Positions 1 to 8,989 of a DNA stretch of 64,000 bases are shown here, piece after piece. Made by a program: the position numbers and the translations under genes. Source of the DNA: Formosa sp. Hel3_A1_48 (GTDB taxonomy: Bacteria; Bacteroidota; Bacteroidia; Flavobacteriales; Flavobacteriaceae); NCBI RefSeq assembly GCF_001735715.1, contig NZ_CP017259.1, forward strand, positions 1,733,501 through 1,797,500, read 5' to 3'. Within the stretch, counting starts at the first letter, position 1, and every line of letters begins with the position of its first letter. The notes under the pieces are model-generated. The model worked only from the letters and a program-made list of their open reading frames with translations, did no database searches and was not told where the DNA came from.

Positions 1-26
1 TAATGCACAAGACTTATAATTGAGTT

Positions 27-512
27 ATGACAGTTGATTTTAAATCCCTTCCCGACACCGCACGCATTTGGATTTACCAAAGCAACCGCTCTTTCTCCCC
101 CGATGAGTTAGCCGAAATCACTCAAAAAACTAAGGAGTTTTTAGAGCAGTGGACTGCTCATGGAACTGCACTTAAAGCAGGATTCGAACTCAAATACAAA
201 CGTTTTCTAGTGATCGGTTTAGATCAACCTCAGACAGCAACTGGTTGTTCTATCGATGCCTCTGTTCATTTCATACAACAGTTGGAAAAGGACTATCAAG
301 TTGATCTTTTGGATAAGTTAAATGTCTCTTATAAACAAGGAGAATTTATCGCCTACAAAGCACTAAAGGATTTTAAAAAAATGGCTAAAAACAAAGCTGT
401 TTCATTGAAAACAATTGTATTCAACCATTTAGTTCAAACCAAGGCAGAGTACAACGATTTCTGGGAAGTTCCAGCATCTGAGAGTTGGCATGCACGTTTT
501 TTTAAGGCATAG
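27..512 (+). CDS. conserved flavobacterial protein of unknown function
   Basis: A 161-residue soluble protein with no signal peptide or membrane segment, starting at an ATG 26 bp into the window. I recognise it as a conserved Flavobacteriia protein; homologues are sometimes labelled ABC transporter ATPase. The sequence does not support that name, because there is no Walker A (GxxxxGKS/T), no LSGGQ signature and no Walker B aspartate. Its 3' end overlaps the convergent SIMPL gene by 11 bp. Function unknown; I am confident that it is a real gene. Confidence 0.75.
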   Translation: MTVDFKSLPDTARIWIYQSNRSFSPDELAEITQKTKEFLEQWTAHGTALKAGFELKYKRFLVIGLDQPQTATGCSIDASVHFIQQLEKDYQVDLLDKLNVSYKQGEFIAYKALKDFKKMAKNKAVSLKTIVFNHLVQTKAEYNDFWEVPASESWHARFFKA

Positions 513-1194
513 CAAAACGAACACTTACTTCACTTTCTACTTTTATTTTTGAAAATTCAATATTGATGGGTTCTTCTGTAGCTTCAGCAATTTCATAATC
601 AGATCTTGCCATTGTACGCATCTGATTGTAATAAGGTCTACTGTAAAATTTATCGCTTATATGTATCGCTTTTCCCAGTTCTTGTTCTAGTGGAGCGGTC
701 AGAGCTTTTCCTTGTTGTTTTGCTTTAAGAATCGCCTTTGATTTTAATTTTAGTTTTAGATTTTCAATATCAGAATAAGCTGTTTTGATAAGCCGAACGT
801 TGGATATTCCTTTGCTTTCTAGTCCAATAAGAACTTTACCAGCTGTTAACGCATCATAAACTTCTAGCACATATGATTTCGATTTAAGAACATTTTTTCG
901 TTTTAAAAAATATTTTCTGTACGTACTTGCTAGGTTGTCAATTTTCAATTGCTTTTTCAGGTCAATGTTCAAATTTTCCAGTACATCAGCCATTTTTCTT
1001 TCTTGCTTTTCTAAAGATGTTCTGTTGCGGTCCTCGCCCTCATGAATATAAATTGAAAGAAAAATTTGATTAGGGGTAACTAGGGTATCTACTTTGGCTA
1101 TTGTTTCTAGGTAGGGGCGATCAATAAAATTTTTTGTTTGTGCAGTTGCAGCGCCACACACAAGTAAACTAAGGAGGTAAATGATTTTTTTCAT
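502..1194 (-). CDS. SIMPL (DUF541) domain periplasmic protein
   Basis: A 230-residue exported protein. Residues 1-18 form a signal peptide (KK, a hydrophobic run, then AATAQ). The remainder has the SIMPL/DUF541 pattern: an early segment with values such as TLVTPNQIFLSIYI, a central stretch resembling SKSYVLEVYDALTAGKVLIGLESKGISNV, split here by a helix-forming region rich in K and L, and a C-terminal strand VESEVSVRFAM. SIMPL proteins are mostly uncharacterised periplasmic or outer-membrane-associated oligomers, so no specific role is assigned. It is convergent with and overlaps the preceding gene. The 154 bp upstream separates it from the divergent GH3 gene and would hold both promoters. Confidence 0.75.
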   Translation of the reverse strand: MKKIIYLLSLLVCGAATAQTKNFIDRPYLETIAKVDTLVTPNQIFLSIYIHEGEDRNRTSLEKQERKMADVLENLNIDLKKQLKIDNLASTYRKYFLKRKNVLKSKSYVLEVYDALTAGKVLIGLESKGISNVRLIKTAYSDIENLKLKLKSKAILKAKQQGKALTAPLEQELGKAIHISDKFYSRPYYNQMRTMARSDYEIAEATEEPINIEFSKIKVESEVSVRFAMP

Positions 1195-1321
1195 AATAAT
1201 AGAATTTTTTAATAAACCAAAAGGAACAAGATGTATGCCAAATGCTGTTTTTTATTTCTCCCTCTCCGATATTTGTGTAATTATAGCAACTTCTATTATT
1301 GAAAATCTTATAAAAAAATAG

Positions 1322-1328
1322 TATTTTG
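1322..1328 (+). promoter_or_regulatory. near-consensus -7 element for the GH3 fusion gene
   Basis: TATTTTG at 1322-1328, one base shorter than the Bacteroidota -7 consensus TAnnTTTG, preceded by TTG at 1299-1301 with a 20-bp spacer. It sits just upstream of the TTG start at 1349. The match is imperfect, so this is tentative. Confidence 0.35.
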
Positions 1329-1348
1329 GTAGGGTATTTTCACAGCTA

Positions 1349-4273
1349 TTGAAAACTCAACCTATGCGCTATTTATTTTCTTTTTTTTGGGGACTACACT
1401 TCTTTGTCTTATCTGCCCAATCTCCGCTTATTACAAAAGATTCTTTAGCACAGCAGCAATGGGTTGATAGTGTTTATTCCAGCCTGAGTACCAAGCAAAA
1501 AATAGGTCAACTGTTTATGGTTCAAGCGTTTTCTGAACAGAAAAATCTTAAAAAAGACAACCTGCTTTCTTTGATAAGAGAACAACAGATCGGCGGGATC
1601 ATTTATTCTAAAGGCGGGCCTGTTCGTCAAGCTAATTTAGACAACGAACTGCAATCCAATTCCAAGATTCCTTTACTTGTTGGTATGGATGCCGAATGGG
1701 GGCTGAATATGCGCCTAGATTCGACCTATGCGTTTCCGTGGAACATGACCTTAGGTGCTGTAGAGGATTTAGATTTGATACGTCAAACAGGCGTACAAAT
1801 TGGGGAGCATTGTAAACGAATTGGGGTACATTTTAATTTTGCTCCAGTAGTGGACATCAATACCAATCCTGAGAACCCTATTATTGGCAACCGCTCTTTT
1901 GGTGAGGACAAATACAATGTTTCCTACAAGGCCAAGGCTTTTACAGAAGGCATGCAAAGCGCTGGGGTTTTGGCTAATGCAAAACATTTTCCAGGCCACG
2001 GCGATACAGACAAAGATTCACACAAAACTCTGCCAACTATCAAATTTGATAAGGAAAGGATTGACTCAGTTGAATTAGTTCCATACAAAAAACTAATACC
2101 TAGCGGACTTTCAAGTATTATGGTTGCGCACCTCAATGTACCAAGCCTTGAGTCAAGAGCCAATTACCCCTCCTCTGTTTCTAAATCTATTGTAACAGAA
2201 CTGCTAAAAGCAAAATTAAATTTTAAGGGCTTAATATTTACGGATGCATTAGATATGAAAGGAGCTTCAAATTTCACTTCCTCAGCGGCTTTGGATTTGC
2301 AAGCCTTTATGGCTGGAAATGATGTTTTACTGATGTCGAATAATGTCGCACAAGGAATGGAAGCAATATCAAAAGCCTTGGCTAGTGGTCAAATCTCTGA
2401 GCAACGGCTTGCGCATTCTGTCAAAAAGATTTTACGTGCGAAATACAAGGTGGGGCTACATGATTATAAGCCTATTGATACAACCAATTTAATACAAGAT
2501 TTAAACCGACCAAAAGATGATGTTCTTTACCAAGAATTGATGCAAAATGCGCATACAGTCATAAAAAACAAAAAAGCGTTGCTACCTATCGATGATTTGG
2601 AGTTGGAACAAATTGCTTATGTGCAAATGGGGGATGATTCGGGGATTCATTTTTTTAATACTCTCAAAAAATACACAAATGTTAAGAAGCTTAGTCATCA
2701 AAATTTGGATGATCTTCTTCTTGATTTAAAGAATTTCAGTACAGTAGTGGTTGGTTTTCACAAGTCAAATGAATCACCTTGGAAACCTTATAAATTTTCA
2801 AATAAGGAATTGGTTTGGTTGCAAGAAATTGCTCGAAACAACCGTGTTATTCTTACTGTTTTTGCCAAACCCTATGCTTTAAATGATTTGAAATCCTTTG
2901 CAAATATTGATGCGGTCTTGATGGCCTATCAAAACAGTCCAATCTCGCAACAAATCGCTGCTCAAATTATTTTTGGTGCCTTGGCTGCAAAAGGTAAGTT
3001 GCCAGTCAGTATTTCAAATTCAGATTATAAGCTTGGTCATGGTATTGAAACAGAACCACTACAGCGCTTGGGGTATGCTCTTCCAGAAAGTGTTGGTATG
3101 TCTAGTGCTAAGTTGTCTAAAATAGATTCTGTAGCTAATTTTGCAATTGAAGAGAATATGACCCCTGGAATTCAGTTGTTGGTAGCCAGAAAGGGTAAAA
3201 TAGTACTCACAAAAAGTTTTGGATACCATACTTATGAAAAAATTCGAACCGTCACTTCGACTGATTTGTACGATTTAGCTTCGCTAACCAAAATTCTAGC
3301 TACCCTTCCTTTGCTTATGGAATTGGTGGAATCGGGAGTGCTGTCTTTAGATGACCGTTTAGAAAATCTTCAACAGGCTTATGTGAACTCAAACAAGGCT
3401 CATATTACACTAAGGGAAATGTTGTCCCATTTTGCGGGCTTAAAGCCTTGGATACCGTTCTATAAGTCAACTTTAGATTCAGTTACTAAAAAGCCCATAG
3501 CTAAACTATTTCGATCCGATTTTTCAGAAGACTTTCCTATCCAAATTTCTGATCGGTCTTTTCTTCGGGCTGATTTTAACGACAGTATTCATCAGAGAAT
3601 TTTGGATTCAGAACTTTTAGAAAATAAAGAATACCGCTACAGCGACTTAGCCTATTACATTATAAAAGATATTATTGAAAATCATTACGGATTGGCATTA
3701 GATGAACTTATTCAACAGCGTTTTTACAAGTCTATTGGAGCCAATTATTCTACCTACCATCCATTGAATAAATTCAGTAAGGCACAAATAATCCCTACTG
3801 AAGAAGATACTTATTTTAGGTTTAAGACAGTACATGGCTATGTTCACGATATGGGTGCTGCAATGCAAAATGGAATTGGAGGTCACGCTGGGCTTTTTAG
3901 CAATGCGAATGATGTTGCTAAACTCATGCAAATGTATCTTCAACATGGTTTTTATGGAGGAAAGCAGTATTTGAGTTCACAAACTGTAGATGCGTTTAAT
4001 ACATGCTATTATTGCGCCCAGGACAACAGGAGAGGATTGGGTTTTGATAAACCACAGCTAGAGGATGAAGGCCCCACTTGTGGATGCCTTTCTATGACTA
4101 GCTTTGGACACTCTGGATTCACGGGCACTTTTGCTTGGGCCGATCCTGAACAAGAAATTATTTATGTATTTTTGTCTAACAGGACGTACCCTGACGCATC
4201 AAACAATCGTTTGTTGAACGAAAATATTAGAACTGAAATACAACGCTTAATCTACGAAGCCATAACAGAATAA
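1349..4273 (+). CDS. GH3 beta-N-acetylhexosaminidase fused to a serine hydrolase (beta-lactamase fold)
   Basis: A 974-residue exported two-domain enzyme. A signal peptide (MRYLFSFFWGLHFFVLSAQ) follows the first five codons. Residues about 45-370 are a NagZ-like GH3 domain with KHFPGHGDTDKDSH at 212-225 (His/Asp acid-base loop) and the nucleophile Asp299 in FTDALDMKGA. A GH3 C-terminal-like linker follows to about residue 570. Residues about 580-974 are a class C beta-lactamase/transpeptidase-like hydrolase with SLTK at 645-648, YSD in place of YxN, and HSGFTG near the end. This architecture is common in Bacteroidota and is thought to act on muropeptides in the periplasm. The start is TTG at 1349 or ATG at 1364; both keep the signal peptide. 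One base separates it from bshA, so the two are probably co-transcribed. Confidence 0.9.
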   Translation: MKTQPMRYLFSFFWGLHFFVLSAQSPLITKDSLAQQQWVDSVYSSLSTKQKIGQLFMVQAFSEQKNLKKDNLLSLIREQQIGGIIYSKGGPVRQANLDNELQSNSKIPLLVGMDAEWGLNMRLDSTYAFPWNMTLGAVEDLDLIRQTGVQIGEHCKRIGVHFNFAPVVDINTNPENPIIGNRSFGEDKYNVSYKAKAFTEGMQSAGVLANAKHFPGHGDTDKDSHKTLPTIKFDKERIDSVELVPYKKLIPSGLSSIMVAHLNVPSLESRANYPSSVSKSIVTELLKAKLNFKGLIFTDALDMKGASNFTSSAALDLQAFMAGNDVLLMSNNVAQGMEAISKALASGQISEQRLAHSVKKILRAKYKVGLHDYKPIDTTNLIQDLNRPKDDVLYQELMQNAHTVIKNKKALLPIDDLELEQIAYVQMGDDSGIHFFNTLKKYTNVKKLSHQNLDDLLLDLKNFSTVVVGFHKSNESPWKPYKFSNKELVWLQEIARNNRVILTVFAKPYALNDLKSFANIDAVLMAYQNSPISQQIAAQIIFGALAAKGKLPVSISNSDYKLGHGIETEPLQRLGYALPESVGMSSAKLSKIDSVANFAIEENMTPGIQLLVARKGKIVLTKSFGYHTYEKIRTVTSTDLYDLASLTKILATLPLLMELVESGVLSLDDRLENLQQAYVNSNKAHITLREMLSHFAGLKPWIPFYKSTLDSVTKKPIAKLFRSDFSEDFPIQISDRSFLRADFNDSIHQRILDSELLENKEYRYSDLAYYIIKDIIENHYGLALDELIQQRFYKSIGANYSTYHPLNKFSKAQIIPTEEDTYFRFKTVHGYVHDMGAAMQNGIGGHAGLFSNANDVAKLMQMYLQHGFYGGKQYLSSQTVDAFNTCYYCAQDNRRGLGFDKPQLEDEGPTCGCLSMTSFGHSGFTGTFAWADPEQEIIYVFLSNRTYPDASNNRLLNENIRTEIQRLIYEAITE

Positions 4274-4274
4274 T

Positions 4275-5411
4275 ATGAAAATAGGAATTGTATGTTATCC
4301 AACTTTTGGCGGAAGTGGCGTTGTCGCAACTGAACTTGGTTTAGAATTATCCCGAAAAGGCCATGAAGTTCACTTTATCACGTACAGACAACCCGTTCGC
4401 TTAGAGCTCTTGAGTGCTCAGGTCCATTTTCACGAAGTAAATGTCCCAAAATACCCTTTATTTCACTACCAACCTTATGAGTTGGCTCTGTCGAGCAAAA
4501 TCGTAGATATGGTGAAAATTCACAATATTGACGTGCTGCATGTGCACTATGCTATTCCGCATGCATATGCCGGCTATATGGCTAAAAAAATGCTGCTTGA
4601 TGAGGGTATTGAATTGCCGATAGTTACCACACTGCACGGAACTGATATCACGCTTGTTGGAAGTCATCCGTTTTACAAAACAGCCGTTACTTTTAGCATC
4701 AATAAATCAGATGCTGTTACTTCTGTTTCACAAAGTTTAAAAGAAGACACGCAACGTCTTTTTAACACTAAAAAAGACATAACAGTTATTCCAAATTTTA
4801 TAGATTTAGAAAAATATAAGCCAAATAAAGATAAGTGTAATCGTGATTTGTTAGCACTAGCTCATGAACGTGTAATAACACATGTGAGTAATTTTAGAGC
4901 GGTGAAACGCATCCCGGATGTGGTTAAAATATTTAATTTAATTCAAAAGAAAATCCCCTCAAAATTGATGATGATCGGCGAGGGGCCAGAGCTTGAAAGA
5001 GCCAAACAGCTATGTAGTGCTCTAAATATCGAAGACAAAGTTGTTTTTCTTGGAAATACCAATGAAGTGAATAAAATTTTATGTTTCAGTGATTTGTTTT
5101 TATTACCCTCAGAAACAGAGAGCTTTGGTTTGTCAGCTTTAGAAGCTATGGCATCGAATGTGCCAGTTATTTCAAGTGACAGTGGCGGTTTAAAAGAGGT
5201 CAATGTGGCTGGTGTTTCAGGATATTTGAGTTCATTTGGGGCGGTTGAGGAAATGGCTGATAATGCCATACGCATACTTGAGTCTGACGCAACCCTAGAT
5301 CAGTTTAGGAAAGGAGCAAACTCTACAGCTGCAAAATTTGACATTCACAAGATTGTACCGGCCTACGAAGCTGTTTATGAAATGGCTCTAAAAAATTGTA
5401 TCTCAATTTAG
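4275..5411 (+). CDS. bshA: N-acetyl-alpha-D-glucosaminyl L-malate synthase BshA
   Basis: A GT4-family glycosyltransferase of 378 residues, the usual BshA length. It joins UDP-GlcNAc and L-malate in the first step of bacillithiol synthesis. Diagnostic features are the N-terminal GIVCYPTFGGSGVVATELG, the HVHYAIPHAYAGYMA segment, TTLHGTDITLVG, and the C-terminal donor-site motif ETESFGLSALEAMA (E-x7-E type). The start ATG lies one base after the GH3-fusion stop. Bacillithiol is the expected low-molecular-weight thiol of Flavobacteriia. The later genes bshB and bshC are not in this window. Confidence 0.93.
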   Translation: MKIGIVCYPTFGGSGVVATELGLELSRKGHEVHFITYRQPVRLELLSAQVHFHEVNVPKYPLFHYQPYELALSSKIVDMVKIHNIDVLHVHYAIPHAYAGYMAKKMLLDEGIELPIVTTLHGTDITLVGSHPFYKTAVTFSINKSDAVTSVSQSLKEDTQRLFNTKKDITVIPNFIDLEKYKPNKDKCNRDLLALAHERVITHVSNFRAVKRIPDVVKIFNLIQKKIPSKLMMIGEGPELERAKQLCSALNIEDKVVFLGNTNEVNKILCFSDLFLLPSETESFGLSALEAMASNVPVISSDSGGLKEVNVAGVSGYLSSFGAVEEMADNAIRILESDATLDQFRKGANSTAAKFDIHKIVPAYEAVYEMALKNCISI

Positions 5412-5465
5412 TGTCTACTAGAGTTTGTTTTATTAATTTTACCCCTTATTGAAAAAAATAGTACA

Positions 5466-6530
5466 ATGGCAGGAAATTCATTTGGATCAGTTTTTAAACT
5501 TACAACTTTTGGTGAATCGCACGGTGTCGCAATTGGTGGAGTTATTGATGGGTGTCCCGCTGGAATTACAATAGATTTCGAGGCTATTCAGTATGAAATG
5601 GACCGTCGAAAGCCTGGTCAGTCCAAAATTGTCACTCAGAGAAAAGAGCCAGATACTGTTGAGTTTTTGTCGGGTATTTTTGAAGGGGTCACCACAGGCA
5701 TGCCCATTGGTTTTATCATTAAAAATACAAATCAAAAATCAAAAGATTACAGCCATATCAAAGATGTTTTTCGTCCAAGTCATGCGGATTTCACATACAA
5801 TGAAAAATACGGACAACGCGACTACCGAGGTGGTGGCCGTAGTTCAGCTAGAGAAACCGCCTGTAGGGTAGTTGCTGGAGCTATTGCAAAGCAATTTTTA
5901 ACATCTATTGAAATTAATGCTTATACATCGGCAGTGGGTAGTATTGCACTTGGCAAAAATTATCAAACTTTGGATTTTTCAAAGACAGAATCCAACCCTG
6001 TACGTTGCCCAGATTCAGTTATTGCTGAACAAATGATTGATAAAATCAAAGCCATTCGGAAAGAAGGAGATACTATAGGCGGAACAGTCTCTTGTGTGAT
6101 TAAAAATGTCCCTGTAGGATTGGGCGAACCCGTTTTTGATCGTCTTCATGCGCAGTTGGGTAAAGCAATGTTGTCCATTAATGCAGTTAAAGGCTTTGAG
6201 TATGGTTCTGGCTTTGAAGGAGTAAGCATGAAAGGTAGTGCACACAATGATGCTTTTAATGCCGATGGCTCGACACAAACCAATAACTCTGGGGGTATTC
6301 AAGGTGGGATCAGTAATGGTATGGATATTTACTTTAATGTTGCATTTAAACCTGTTGCCACTGTGATGCAAACACAAGAAACTATCGATAAAGAAGGTAA
6401 TGCAGTAGAAATGCAAGGCAAAGGTCGTCATGACCCTTGTGTGGTTCCGCGAGCTGTCCCTATAGTTGAAGCCATGGCCGCTTTGGTTTTGGCCGACTTT
6501 ACACTGCTGAATCGCTTGACTAAACTCTAA
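5466..6530 (+). CDS. aroC: chorismate synthase
   Basis: Converts 5-enolpyruvylshikimate-3-phosphate to chorismate, the last step of the shikimate pathway; it is FMN-dependent and cytosolic. At 354 residues it is full length. Visible signatures are the N-terminal [18 protein letters not shown], the middle motif [20 protein letters not shown] and [17 protein letters not shown], and [18 protein letters not shown] near the C-terminus. It stands alone with respect to other aro genes. Four bases separate it from the symporter downstream, with which it is probably co-transcribed. Confidence 0.97.
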   Translation: MAGNSFGSVFKLTTFGESHGVAIGGVIDGCPAGITIDFEAIQYEMDRRKPGQSKIVTQRKEPDTVEFLSGIFEGVTTGMPIGFIIKNTNQKSKDYSHIKDVFRPSHADFTYNEKYGQRDYRGGGRSSARETACRVVAGAIAKQFLTSIEINAYTSAVGSIALGKNYQTLDFSKTESNPVRCPDSVIAEQMIDKIKAIRKEGDTIGGTVSCVIKNVPVGLGEPVFDRLHAQLGKAMLSINAVKGFEYGSGFEGVSMKGSAHNDAFNADGSTQTNNSGGIQGGISNGMDIYFNVAFKPVATVMQTQETIDKEGNAVEMQGKGRHDPCVVPRAVPIVEAMAALVLADFTLLNRLTKL

Positions 6531-6534
6531 ACAC

Positions 6535-7860
6535 ATGAAATCACTAGCACTCCATTGGAAAATATTAATTGGCATGCTTTTGGGCCTAATCTTTGGCTTT
6601 GTCATGCTTCAAATCGAAGGGGGTAGTGGATTTACCAAGGCTTGGATTAAACCTCTGGGTACAATTTTTGTCAAACTTTTAAAACTCATTGCCGTTCCTT
6701 TGATTTTAGCCTCACTTATCAAGGGTGTTTCGGACTTGAAAGACATTTCAAAATTTGCATCTATTGGAGTTAAAACAATAATTATTTATGTTATTACTAC
6801 CGTCATAGCCATCAGTATTGGCCTGACGTTAGTTAATGTTTTTAATCCTGGTGATGGGGTTTCAGATGCGACCATTTCAAAACTTACAGAAACCTATGCC
6901 ACAAACAGTAGTGTACAAGGCAAAATTGCGGAAGCAAACCGCCAACAACAAAGTGGCCCGTTGGACTTTGTAGTCGATATGATTCCAGAAAATGCTTTCT
7001 CGGCTTTGAGCAACAACAAACTCATGTTGCAAGTGATTTTTCTAGCCATTTTTTTAGGAATTTCTTTGTTACTGATTGGCGAAAAAAGAGCTAAACCCCT
7101 TAAAGATGTTTTTGATTCTCTAAACGATGTTGTCCTTAAAATGGTGGATTTGATTATGCTAACCGCTCCTTATGCCGTATTTGCATTGTTGGCCAATGTG
7201 GTTGTGTCCTCTGGTGATCCAGAGTTATTGTATGCGCTTTTATTTTATGCCTCAGTAGTGGTTGGTGGATTGTTGTTGATGGTGTGTTTTTACCTGATTG
7301 TGGTAGCCATTGTTGTAAAAAAGAATCCATTTTGGTTTTTGAAACAAATCAGCCCTGCACAATTATTAGCGTTTTCGACCAGCAGCAGTGCGGCAACGTT
7401 GCCTGTGACCATGGAACGTGTAGAAGAACATGTGGGTGTAGATAAAGAAGTGTCCAGTTTTGTATTGCCTGTAGGGGCTACGATTAATATGGACGGAACG
7501 AGTTTATATCAAGCGGTAGCGGCGGTTTTTATCGCTCAAGCCCTAAACTTCGATTTGACGTTTACCGACCAACTGATGATCGTTCTTACGGCCTTACTCG
7601 CTTCTATTGGAAGTGCTGCAGTGCCCGGAGCAGGAATGGTGATGTTGGTGATTGTTTTAGAATCTATAGGTTTCCCTGCCGATAAACTCGCTATAGGATT
7701 AGCGCTAATTTTTGCTGTGGATCGTCCTTTGGATATGTGCCGTACCGTGATTAATGTTACAGGTGATGCCACGGTGTCTACAGTTATTGCAAAGCTTGAA
7801 GATAAACTTCATAATCCTAAACCCAAAGACTGGGACGATCATTGGGAAGAGGTGAAGTGA
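6535..7860 (+). CDS. dicarboxylate/amino acid:cation symporter (DAACS family)
   Basis: A 441-residue inner-membrane transporter of the GltP/DctA type. It has many hydrophobic segments plus the two hairpin signatures of the family: the serine-rich loop FSTSSSAATLPVTME and the NMDG motif in PVGATINMDGTSLYQ, followed by a late aspartate-containing segment DRPLDMCRTVINVTGDA that contributes to substrate binding. The loop after the third segment (about residues 105-140) is hydrophilic. Substrate is likely glutamate, aspartate or a C4-dicarboxylate; the sequence alone does not decide. It follows aroC by four bases. Confidence 0.9.
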   Translation: MKSLALHWKILIGMLLGLIFGFVMLQIEGGSGFTKAWIKPLGTIFVKLLKLIAVPLILASLIKGVSDLKDISKFASIGVKTIIIYVITTVIAISIGLTLVNVFNPGDGVSDATISKLTETYATNSSVQGKIAEANRQQQSGPLDFVVDMIPENAFSALSNNKLMLQVIFLAIFLGISLLLIGEKRAKPLKDVFDSLNDVVLKMVDLIMLTAPYAVFALLANVVVSSGDPELLYALLFYASVVVGGLLLMVCFYLIVVAIVVKKNPFWFLKQISPAQLLAFSTSSSAATLPVTMERVEEHVGVDKEVSSFVLPVGATINMDGTSLYQAVAAVFIAQALNFDLTFTDQLMIVLTALLASIGSAAVPGAGMVMLVIVLESIGFPADKLAIGLALIFAVDRPLDMCRTVINVTGDATVSTVIAKLEDKLHNPKPKDWDDHWEEVK

Positions 7861-7989
7861 GTTTTATAACAGTTTTGAATATGAAATTAGCGGGTTTTTG
7901 GCACTAGCTCTTTCTTTAGCATTAAAAGTTAATCATTCCAATTAAACTAGTTACAATTTTCTATTTCTTTTTTATTATGGCCTTGTTTT

Positions 7990-8523
7990 TCAATCTTCGT
8001 TATATTTTTTCTTTCCCGTTCTAAAGCCAATCCGTTGTCTATTTTCCTGTTTTACCACTGCTTTGTCTTTTTGTAGCAAATAATTCAGTGCTTGGTGAAT
8101 GTCTTCAAATTTTATGTTCATCTCTTTTTCTAATTGGGTTATTTGTTCCTTTAAATCTTTATAATCAGTAAGATGTTGCCTCAGCACTACAAATGCCCGG
8201 ATGATAGAAATATTGACCTCAATAGCTTTAGTGCTTTTGAGTACACTTGACAGCATAGCTACGCCTTGTTCGGTAAATGCAAAAGGCAGGTGCCTCAAGC
8301 CCATTTTATCGGCATTGGACATCACATTTTGTGATCTCCAATTTGCAAACTCTTCTTTTGAAATTTGAAACATAAAATCGTCGGGGAACCGTTCTATATT
8401 TCTTCGGACCGCTTGTTTAAGTACTCGCGTTTCAACACCATATAAAGCCGCAAGATCTTTGTCAAGTATCACTTTACGGTCTTTAATAATATGTATTTTC
8501 GATTGGATTAGTTGTAATTCCAT
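7990..8523 (-). CDS. ORF6N domain DNA-binding protein
   Basis: A 177-residue protein with an N-terminal ORF6N domain: VILDKDLAALYGVETRVLKQ followed by RNIERFPDDFMFQ and LPFAFTEQGVAMLSSVL, all typical of this family. A helical, probably coiled-coil region follows (about residues 115-150). The C-terminus is strongly basic. ORF6N domains occur in phage and plasmid proteins and in scattered chromosomal genes such as this. No other phage gene is nearby, so this looks like an isolated, probably mobile-derived gene rather than part of a prophage. Flanking intergenic stretches are 129 bp and 79 bp. Its biological role is unknown. Confidence 0.85.
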   Translation of the reverse strand: MELQLIQSKIHIIKDRKVILDKDLAALYGVETRVLKQAVRRNIERFPDDFMFQISKEEFANWRSQNVMSNADKMGLRHLPFAFTEQGVAMLSSVLKSTKAIEVNISIIRAFVVLRQHLTDYKDLKEQITQLEKEMNIKFEDIHQALNYLLQKDKAVVKQENRQRIGFRTGKKKYNED

Positions 8524-8602
8524 GTTTGTTTAGACATAGAAAACACCAAGAAGTCACATTTTTTTATTGTATATGTAGGGAAGGAGTGAAGAACAGCAGT
8601 TT

Positions 8603-8986
8603 TTAATCCAAAAATCTATCTTGTAAATCTTTTGTAGGAATCCTACGATAGTCTTGTTTTCCAAACCAGCGGTAGCGGTTTTTGGCTACAAAACTATAAA
8701 GGCTGTCTCTGATAAATTGAGGTAAAATATAACCCACTAACAACAATTTGTGCCAACCGCCTAAAACGGTAGAAAGTTTAAGGATGGCTGTACTTTTTTT
8801 GTACAGTTCTTTACCATCAAAAAAAACCATGCTTTCTAAAGAGTTAACATCATTTAGTTGTAGCATTTTTTTGGCATTTTCTCCTTGTAGTGAAGCAAAT
8901 TTTAAAGTTTTATTTTTATCGTGTTGGATGAGGTAGTGTACACTGTGTTGACATAAATTGCAAATCCCATCAAAAAAAACAATCAT
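8603..8986 (-). CDS. thiol-disulfide oxidoreductase, DCC family (DUF393)
   Basis: A 127-residue small protein that begins VFFDGICNLCQHSVHYLI, the DxxCxxC motif that names the DCC family. The family motif YRWFGK follows near the C-terminus (YRWFG at about residue 107). A thioredoxin-like fold is expected; physiological substrate unknown. The start codon lies three bases after the mutS2 stop, so the two are probably one transcript. Confidence 0.85.
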   Translation of the reverse strand: MIVFFDGICNLCQHSVHYLIQHDKNKTLKFASLQGENAKKMLQLNDVNSLESMVFFDGKELYKKSTAILKLSTVLGGWHKLLLVGYILPQFIRDSLYSFVAKNRYRWFGKQDYRRIPTKDLQDRFLD

Positions 8987-8989
8987 AAT

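Noticed and set aside
27-512. Label of ABC transporter ATPase for the first gene
   Set aside because: No Walker A, Walker B or signature motif in the 161 residues.
6015-6605. 196-codon frame antisense to aroC
   Set aside because: It lies wholly opposite a conserved coding gene and its start, with a composition that is a shadow of aroC.
7990-8523. Prophage remnant
   Set aside because: Only one phage-type domain gene is present; no integrase, structural gene or attachment repeat is seen.
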